A DNA stretch of 64,000 nt from Citrus sinensis (lineage: Eukaryota > Streptophyta > Magnoliopsida > Sapindales > Rutaceae), in contig NC_068562.1 in the NCBI RefSeq assembly GCF_022201045.2, positions 10,212,001 to 10,276,000 of the forward strand, written 5' to 3'. Of this stretch, positions 58,043-64,000 are shown piece by piece. The stretch's first letter is position 1; every line of letters starts with the position of its first letter. A model generated the notes under the pieces. The model saw only the letters and a list, made by a program, of their open reading frames with translations, ran no database searches and was not told where the DNA came from. The position numbers were made by a program, and so were the translations under genes.

Positions 58043-58979
58043 TCAAACGAAGATCAGAATTGAAAATTCAATTTGATCAAATGGAGAAATTTGAGAGAAT
58101 TTCAATTACACAGTTTCTGTTTGATGATGTTTATTATTTATTGCATCATAATTAAGCAGACAATTCTTGCTGAAATTATAATTGTACCTCTAGCGATAAC
58201 TATATAAATTGGGATAGAAACTCTTGATATATAGGAAAATTAAATTGTTTGTTATATATTTTCGATCATCGTGAATGATTTTGAGAGAATCCTGATCTTA
58301 TATATTTCTGCTTAGTTTAACCACTTTTTTTTCCCAATAATTATGTATTGTTTTTCAAATTTAATTATCTGATGAATTTTCTTCAATGACATTCAATTTT
58401 TTTTCATACTAACAAATTAATAATTAATTGTTCCCTATAACATTAGAAGAGACCTTTAAAATTTGAGATTACTCTGGAGGATCAAGATAGCCCATTTGTA
58501 ATGAAATCTAGAAAACTTTTCAACTTAATTCAAGACACAAAAATAAATAATTTAACCTAATTAAAAATTTAAGTTCAAATTAACGGTGGAGAACTCATTG
58601 AACAAAACCCATGTTCCCATATTCTTAAACCCGGATTTTTTTTTAATAATTTCTTTAAAAAGAACAAATTAAAAAGAACGCACATGATTAGTGGGACAAC
58701 ACTGAACTCAATAACTTGTTTTAGTTTCTGGTACAGAATCTAATCTGAATTCTAACTTACAAGGGATATTCCAAGTACCGACTGACAAATTTAGCATTAA
58801 ATTAATCATCTCTTAATTAATTAATTAATTAATTGATGAACTCTGACATAATTATGCGTAGCTCAATCGTTATCCATTGGAGATGTGATTCTTAAGTTAA
58901 ATCTTGGCGAGAGCATTCGTTATTTTAGTTTAGAATCAAACAACCTTTTTAATTTATTTTACACAATTAGTATATAAAA
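58043..58979. other. Spacer between Aux/IAA and the retroelement
   Basis: 3' UTR of the Aux/IAA gene, then AT-rich DNA without a recognised gene. A (taat)n stretch lies near 58815-58835. Confidence 0.6.
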
Positions 58980-59776
58980 TGTTGATGCGAGATTCCGGTT
59001 CTCCTCGTTCTACGATCAGGATCTCTGCTCGATCAACTTCGTCACGACCAGGAGGTCTCCTCGCCAGGCTTCTTCTCCAGAGGTCCCTGCGTACACAGAT
59101 AAGTCAGAGTACGCCGGTTGTTTTCCCGGCGCAAACCCTCCGACGCTCAAGTCAGATATGAAGGTTCGGGAAAAGCTTGCCACAGGTCTTATGGCGTTTC
59201 TTGTGGTTTTCTCCCCTTTTCTCAAGAATGCCAACCCTTTTACCTTCGTTGGCTACCTTTTTATAGGCTTCCTCTGAATCTCAGTCTTCCGCTCTTTTCG
59301 AGACGGTATGGGACTCCAACTGCTGCGTTATGGGCAAAACATAGGATCTGGCGTGTTACGCCACGGTTCAGGGGAAAGCGTGGCTGCCATGGCTCTGTGA
59401 GACCTTGCGTGTTACGCCACGGTTCTGGGGAAAGTGTGGCTGTCATGGCTCTGTGAGATCTTGCGTGTTACGTCGCGGTTCTGGGGAAAGCGTGGCTGTT
59501 GTGCCTAGATTCTCGTGCTGGAGAGCACGTCTTGCCAACTGCCGTCGACCGGGTCTCCTCGCCTCTCGATCTCTAGCCGGAATGGCCTTATGCCTTTTAT
59601 AGGAATTGGCCTCGCGGACGACAACATCGTGGACGAGCAGGATGTTTCTGCTCCTGTTCTTCCACGCGCCAGGCTTTAACGGAACACACCGGTTCGCAGA
59701 ACTCCGCCATCAGATATCTGCTCGTCATTCCTGGTCCCTTCGACGCATTTGTCCCAAACAGTATCCCTCCCAAACA
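58980..59776 (-). repeat. 3' LTR of the retrotransposon (797 bp)
   Basis: On the plus strand it starts TGTTGATGCG and ends CCCAAACA, giving the TGTT...AACA ends typical of LTRs. Immediately to the right, the element-sense strand has a purine-rich CTGGGGGACCGG, fitting a polypurine tract. The partner LTR is outside the window, so the borders rest on these signals alone. Confidence 0.8.
59351..59504. repeat. 56-bp tandem repeat inside the LTR
   Basis: Units begin at 59351, 59407 and 59463 with gcgtgttacg(c/t)c(a/g)cggtt, followed by ggggaaag-gtggctg and atggctctgtgaga; the third is truncated. Copies differ at a few bases. Confidence 0.9.
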
Positions 59777-59789
59777 CCGGTCCCCCAGT
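59777..59789 (-). other. Polypurine tract
   Basis: In the element sense the sequence is CTGGGGGACCGG directly before the LTR start TGTTTGGGAGGG. It would prime plus-strand DNA synthesis in reverse transcription. Confidence 0.7.
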
Positions 59790-60237
59790 TTCTGGTGTTG
59801 GGTAATGTAGTGGACCAGCAGTAGAAACTCGATAGTACTCGCTCGCGTGGGTTTGGAAAAGGCTGCCAGGAGTCATGTCGCATTTAATTGCGGACGAGGT
59901 GACGTGGCAGAAATCCCCCCCTCCATTTGAATTTCAAACCGACGGTTACGAGATCCTCGGGATTCGGCGCAGTTATATGCTGGCAACCCAAGAGTCCGTC
60001 CTCATTTGGAAAGCCAAATCCTCTCGAACGGCATATTCACCATTCACTCTGTCTCCGTCTACGTCTCTGTTTCTCCGGCAAAGAAGTTCCGGCACGAAGC
60101 CCCCATCCTTGCCTTTCTCCGATTGGAGCAGTACTTCAGGTATTACTTCTCTCTCCTCGGTCTCGGATAGTTTATAGATAACTTCTTTTTTCTTTCGTTT
60201 GGGTAGTAGTTGGTGGCGTTGTGGTAGAGTTTAGGGA

Positions 60238-62310
60238 ATGTCGAAGGGCAAAGAGAAGGTCATTGAGGTTGACGACGACGAGTTGGACTTCCCACCTAGT
60301 CTGCTCGCTGATCCCGCTTTTGATCCCGGGATCCCCTTAGAGCCCATTAGGTCTAGTGTTGGTACTAGCGCTAGGAGGATGTCTCCCCAAACAACCTCCT
60401 CGAGCGACAGTAGCGATGAAGAAGGATCTTCTGGATCGGAGAACACCTTGAGTGAGGGTCAAGGGGATGATTCTGGTGAGGCGTCCCCATCAGGAGCGCC
60501 GCGACCAGAAGGGAGGAGTAGAATAGGAGGTAGAGCCCTATCGCGGGACTACGCTATTGATTACATGACGTGCACGACCACGTTTGATGAGCTCGAGGAC
60601 CTCCGGCTGAGGTATAGCATTCCTGGTGAAATACTTCTCAAGGTCCCAGGAAAGAAGGATGCTCCTAGCCGGCCTCCTAGGGGATATGTTACCCTGTACC
60701 TGGATAGCTTTAAGTACGGGCTGAGATGTCCCTTGCAACCTTACTTTGCCCGGGTACTTAGCGGGCTAAATCTATCTCCTGGTCAGCTGAACCCAAATGG
60801 TTGGAGAGTGCTCTCTGGTCTGTTCATATTGTGGGACAGATGTTGTCAAAGCGAGCCCACAATTAATGAGGTGAAGCACCTGTACCAGCTAAAGAGCAGC
60901 CCCAAAGATGCCGGTTGGTACTACTTCCAATCTAGCACCAAGACCAGGAAACCCATAACCGACCTCCCTACTGGTGGTGGTGGGAATTGGAAGAGAAAGT
61001 TCTTTTTTGCTGGGGGTCCTTGGGGTCAGGTCGCACAAATGGACGGGAAGGATTACCGGGTCCCGCCCCGTTTCACGGTCCCAGGTTGCCTGCTCGCTTC
61101 AGATGTCTTGTATCCATAATTGTCCTTGTTTTATTGGCTTGTCTCTAACCAAGTGTCTGTTTGTGTTGTAGTTTCTTGGGGTGTCCACTTCCCGCTCAAA
61201 CCTGACCAGCTTAAACGGGTCGAGGCGGTACGGGCCAATTCTTGCTCGAGCCGAGAACTGTTAAGCACATACAACTTGCTCGAGTCTCGCTTGATACTTC
61301 CTGGCCATAGGATGGAGGACGCTGTGATTGGGGCCCTGACCCGAAAACGTTCTCGACCTCCAACCACGAAGGGGGACCAGAGTAAGGATGCCCCTACTGC
61401 AAAGCGGGCCAACGTCGTGCAGCAGGCCCCACCCTTGAAGATTTTACCTCCAGCCCCTGAAAAAGTTGGGGAAGCCAGTGGAGCAGCCACAGGTCCTGCT
61501 ACCTCTTCTCTTCCTGTCGGGCCTCGATCTCGCTTACCCGACAGCCGAGCAGAACATCTGGTCCCTTACCTCAATGAGTTAACCAAACTCGTGAGCAAGA
61601 AGGAGCTGGAGGATTTTGACGGCCGCACCTTGGGTGAGCTGGTGGGGGCCATGCAGCATAGCGCCTTCCACCTCAGCTGCATGACCACCTATTACAAGGC
61701 TAAGGTGGGCCGCTACGACCGGAAGATGAAGGAAGATATTCAATCGGCGACGACCAGAGCTGACGTTGCCGAGAAGAAAGCAGGGGAGCTGAACCTCGAG
61801 AACCTGAAGCTGATAGAGCAAGAATCACTTGCTCAAGTAAAAGCCATTACCCTCGAGGAGGAGCTTACCAAGGTCAAGGAGGATCTGCAAAGGCAGATGG
61901 CTATGTACGCGGCTCAGCTCGAATCTCTCCGCGACTCCCACCGAGCCCAGGTCGAGAACTTGGAGAGGGAAGTCGAGAACTTAGAGAGAGGAGTCGACAA
62001 CCAGTACGACCAGGGACTTCGGCATTCCTACCGTTGCATCATGGCTGTCCTCGGGAAGCGACACCCTGATCTGAAGATGGATGACCTTGCAGCTGGTGTT
62101 GCTCAGCATATGGACGAGGAGGCGGCCAAGGAAGATGCCGAGGGGTTAGAGCCGATCGTGATTGAGGAGGGTAACTCTCCTCCTCGTGCAGTCCCTGCTG
62201 ATGTTGGCGAGGCGAGCACCCCCCCGGACGCAACTGGTGATACCCCCCCTGCACCCGAGGAGGTCCAGCCAACCGATGCTGCTCGGCTCACTGATCCACC
62301 ATCTTTTTGA
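60238..62310 (+). CDS. Antisense extra ORF of the retrotransposon (putative gypsy-type transposon protein)
   Basis: It lies opposite to pol. The first part (60238-61119, 293 codons, MSKGKEKVIEVDDDELDFPP) has an acidic Ser-rich N-terminus and then a domain resembling the plant 'putative gypsy-type transposon' family (LRLRYSIPGEILLKVPG; later LYLDSFKYGLRCPLQPYF; LNPNGWRVLSGLFILW). A TAA at 61117 interrupts it. The same frame reopens at once and runs to 62310 with VSWGVHFPLKPDQLKRV, a Pro-rich stretch and a long coiled coil (AEKKAGELNLENLKLIEQES). A GT-AG intron of 87 bp (61085-61171) would remove the stop and keep frame; otherwise it is a nonsense mutation. Function unknown. Codon use and GC content match the element, not the host genes. 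Confidence 0.75.
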
Positions 62311-62440
62311 TATATTTCTTCTTGTATTGTAATGAACAACGTTTATGAAATTTATCCCCTCTGTTAGCCATTAATAAAAATGTTGTTGATTACTATCTCG
62401 TGTCGTACTTATGAATTAATTTTCGTCTGAAACGCTGATC

Positions 62441-63362
62441 GCTTCTGTCTCGCCGTAAGACAGGCTTTGAGACTTGGTGAGGCCTTTGCGTGCCGTAGAA
62501 AACTTTCCGAATGCCTTGGAGTCTGCTCGCCTTCTCGCGAACGAGCAGATCCTGGCATGCTGGGCTTTTGTCTGGCCCTAAGACAGGCTTTGAGACTTTG
62601 TCGAGCCTTTGCATGCCTTGGGAATCTTCTTCAAACGATTTGGATTCTGCTGCCTTCTCGTGGCCGAGCAGATCCTGGCATGCTTGGCTTCTGTCTCGCC
62701 ATAAGACAGGCTCTGAGACTTGACGAGCCTTTGCATGCCTTAGTATTTTTTTCAAACGATTTGGATTCTGCTGCCTCCTCGTGGCCGAGCAGATCCTGGC
62801 ATGCTTGGCTTCTGTCTCGCCATAAGACAGGCTCTGAGACTTGGCGAGCCTTTGCATGCCTTAGGATTTTCTTCAAACGATTCGGATTCTGCTGCCTTCT
62901 CGTGGCCGAGCAGATCCTGGCATGCTTGGCTTCTGTCTCGCCATAAGACAGGCTCTGAGACTTGGCGAGCCTTTGCATGCCTTAGGATTTTCTTCAAACG
63001 ATTTGGATTCTGCTGCCTTCTCGTGGCCGAGCAGATCCTGGCATGCTTGGCTTCTGTCTCGCCATAAGACAGGCTCTGAGACTTGGCGAGCCTTTGCATG
63101 CCTTAGGATTTTCTTCAAACGATTCGGATTCTGCTGCCTTCTCGTGGCCGAGCAGATCCTGGCATGCTTGGCTTCTGTCTCGCCATAAGACAGGCTCTGA
63201 GACTTTGTCGAGCCTTTGCATGCCTTGGGAATCTTCTTCAAACGATTTGGATTCTGCTGCCTTCTCGTGGCCGAGCAGATCCTGGCATGCTTGGCTTCTG
63301 TCTCGCCATAAGACAGGCTCTGAGACTTGACGAGCCTTTGCATGCCTTAGGATTTTTTTCGG
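62441..63362. repeat. Tandem array of about 121-123-bp units between integrase and antisense ORF
   Basis: Units start at 62441, 62564, 62687, 62808, 62929, 63050, 63171 and 63294 (gcttctgtctcgcc); the last is partial. The spacing is 123, 123, 121, 121, 121, 121, 123. Units 3-7 are nearly identical; the first two are diverged. Each unit contains the inverted repeat ctgtct-n7-agacag, a possible hairpin. Confidence 0.95.
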
Positions 63363-63494
63363 TTTCAAGCGAATAAAATTCGTCGACGTTACATTAATGG
63401 CAGGATTTGACTTATATGAAATTGTTCGGACATAAAACATAAAAATAAAAGATAAACAGCATGAGCAGAAATTGCTTTAAAATGTGAGCAAGTC

Positions 63495-64000
63495 TTACTG
63501 GAAGTATTTTCGGAGGTGTGCTGCGTTCCATGGGCGTTTCACTTCGTGGCCGTCCGCGCGAACCAGCTTGTAAGCTCCGGGCCCCGCTATCTGCTTGACT
63601 CTATACGGCCCTTCCCAATTCGGTCCCAGCACTCCTTGAGTCGAATCTTTGGTGCTCTGATTCACTCTTCTCAGTACCCAGTCTCCGACCCTGAATTGCC
63701 GTATGTTCACCTTCTGGTTATAATACCGAGCAACCCTCTGTTGGTAAGTGACTGATCGCTCGGCTGCTTGTTCCCTCATCTCCATTAGCAGATCAAGATT
63801 CAAACATATCTGCTCGTCGTTCTCCTGTTCATTGAAATGATCTGTCCGGTGTGTGGTCGTTCCTACCTCAGCCGGCACGACCGCTTCATGTCCGAAAGCC
63901 AAAGCGAACGGTGTCTCCCCCGTTGCGGTTTTGTGGGTTGTTCTGTATGCCCATAGCACACCTGACAGCTCGTTAACCCACGCACCCTTTTTTGCTCCGA
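63495..64000 (-). CDS. Pol polyprotein, integrase C-terminal part (partial)
   Basis: The frame is open to the window edge and ends at the TAA at 63495. Visible in order: GAWVNELSGVLWAYRTTHKTA and TGETPFALAFGHEAVVPAE, the usual end of the gypsy integrase core. The C-terminal integrase domain follows (FRVGDWVLRRV, LGPNWEGPYRV, then PWNAAHLRKYFQ). Reverse transcriptase, protease and gag lie to the right of the window. No frameshift in the visible part, so the element may be young. Confidence 0.93.
   Translation of the reverse strand, partial: GAKKGAWVNELSGVLWAYRTTHKTATGETPFALAFGHEAVVPAEVGTTTHRTDHFNEQENDEQICLNLDLLMEMREQAAERSVTYQQRVARYYNQKVNIRQFRVGDWVLRRVNQSTKDSTQGVLGPNWEGPYRVKQIAGPGAYKLVRADGHEVKRPWNAAHLRKYFQ

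Larger units (their letters stand above)
58980..64000 (-). mobile_element. Ty3/gypsy LTR retrotransposon, probably Tat lineage, 3' part
   Basis: The element reads right to left and continues past the window edge. In its own order: integrase end (63495-64000), a 121-bp tandem-repeat region (62441-63362), an extra ORF on the opposite strand (60238-62310), a polypurine tract and the 3' LTR (58980-59776). Base composition shifts abruptly to GC-rich at 58980. The arrangement of a variable repeat region plus an antisense ORF between pol and the 3' LTR is known from the Tat lineage of plant gypsy elements. The 5 bp left of the LTR (taaaa) would be the target duplication; the other side is not in the window. 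Confidence 0.88.

Noticed and set aside
58979-59824. Several short open frames in the LTR
   Set aside because: LTR sequence with tandem repeats; frames are short, overlap on both strands and match no protein.
62441-63362. Regular repeats resembling a CRISPR array
   Set aside because: Units are contiguous 121-123-bp tandem copies without short repeats and unique spacers, and the DNA is nuclear plant sequence inside a retroelement.
62393-63440. Long overlapping open frames on both strands with repeated peptide segments
   Set aside because: They are translations of the 121-bp tandem array in shifting frames, differ only by copy, and have no start context or protein family.

Overview
The window is nuclear DNA of a higher plant, most likely a woody eudicot. 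The genes are intron-rich with GT-AG splice sites, the spacers are AT-rich, and the gene families are plant-specific (CC-NBS-LRR, non-RD LRR-RLK, Aux/IAA, plant-type CENP-C and XRCC1). A Citrus-like source is my impression only and cannot be proven from the sequence alone. The functional assignments rest on family recognition by eye, with no database search.

Layout. (1) 1-13.4 kb is a disease-resistance cluster, all on the minus strand. It holds an intact single-exon CC-NBS-LRR gene, a decayed paralogue of it, a relic of an LRR-RLK gene and an apparently intact four-exon LRR receptor kinase. A roughly 400-bp flanking segment occurs three times in the cluster. (2) 13.8-20.6 kb is CENP-C (minus, 14 exons, 868 codons), whose middle exons are a tandem array. 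(3) A divergent spacer with a tRNA-Ser(AGA) leads to XRCC1 (plus, 7 exons, 377 codons). (4) 27.6-38.7 kb is NAA15, the NatA auxiliary subunit (plus, 26 exons, 900 codons). (5) 39.9-42.2 kb is a membrane RING-H2 E3 ligase (minus, 4 exons, 423 codons). (6) 46.1-48.2 kb is ABCF4/GCN4 (minus, intronless CDS, 723 codons). (7) 49-55 kb is gene-poor and carries two Mutator-like non-autonomous elements with 9-bp target duplications, plus one copy of a MITE family whose other copy lies at 44.4 kb. (8) 55.4-58.0 kb is an Aux/IAA gene of the IAA5/IAA19 type (plus, 3 exons, 190 codons). (9) 58.98-64.0 kb is the 3' part of a GC-richer Ty3/gypsy element, probably Tat lineage, lying on the minus strand. It shows a 3' LTR, a polypurine tract, an antisense extra ORF, a tandem-repeat array of about 121 bp, and the end of the integrase running off the right edge.

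Exon coordinates were derived by hand from splice consensus, reading-frame continuity and similarity to the known families. In each spliced gene except the retroelement ORF, the summed exon lengths are an exact multiple of three. The housekeeping genes in the middle (chromosome segregation, DNA repair, N-terminal acetylation, ubiquitination, ribosome-associated ABCF) do not form a pathway; they are ordinary eukaryotic neighbours. The most unusual items are the CENP-C exon array, the interleaved immune-receptor cluster and the retroelement with an antisense ORF and a satellite-like repeat.
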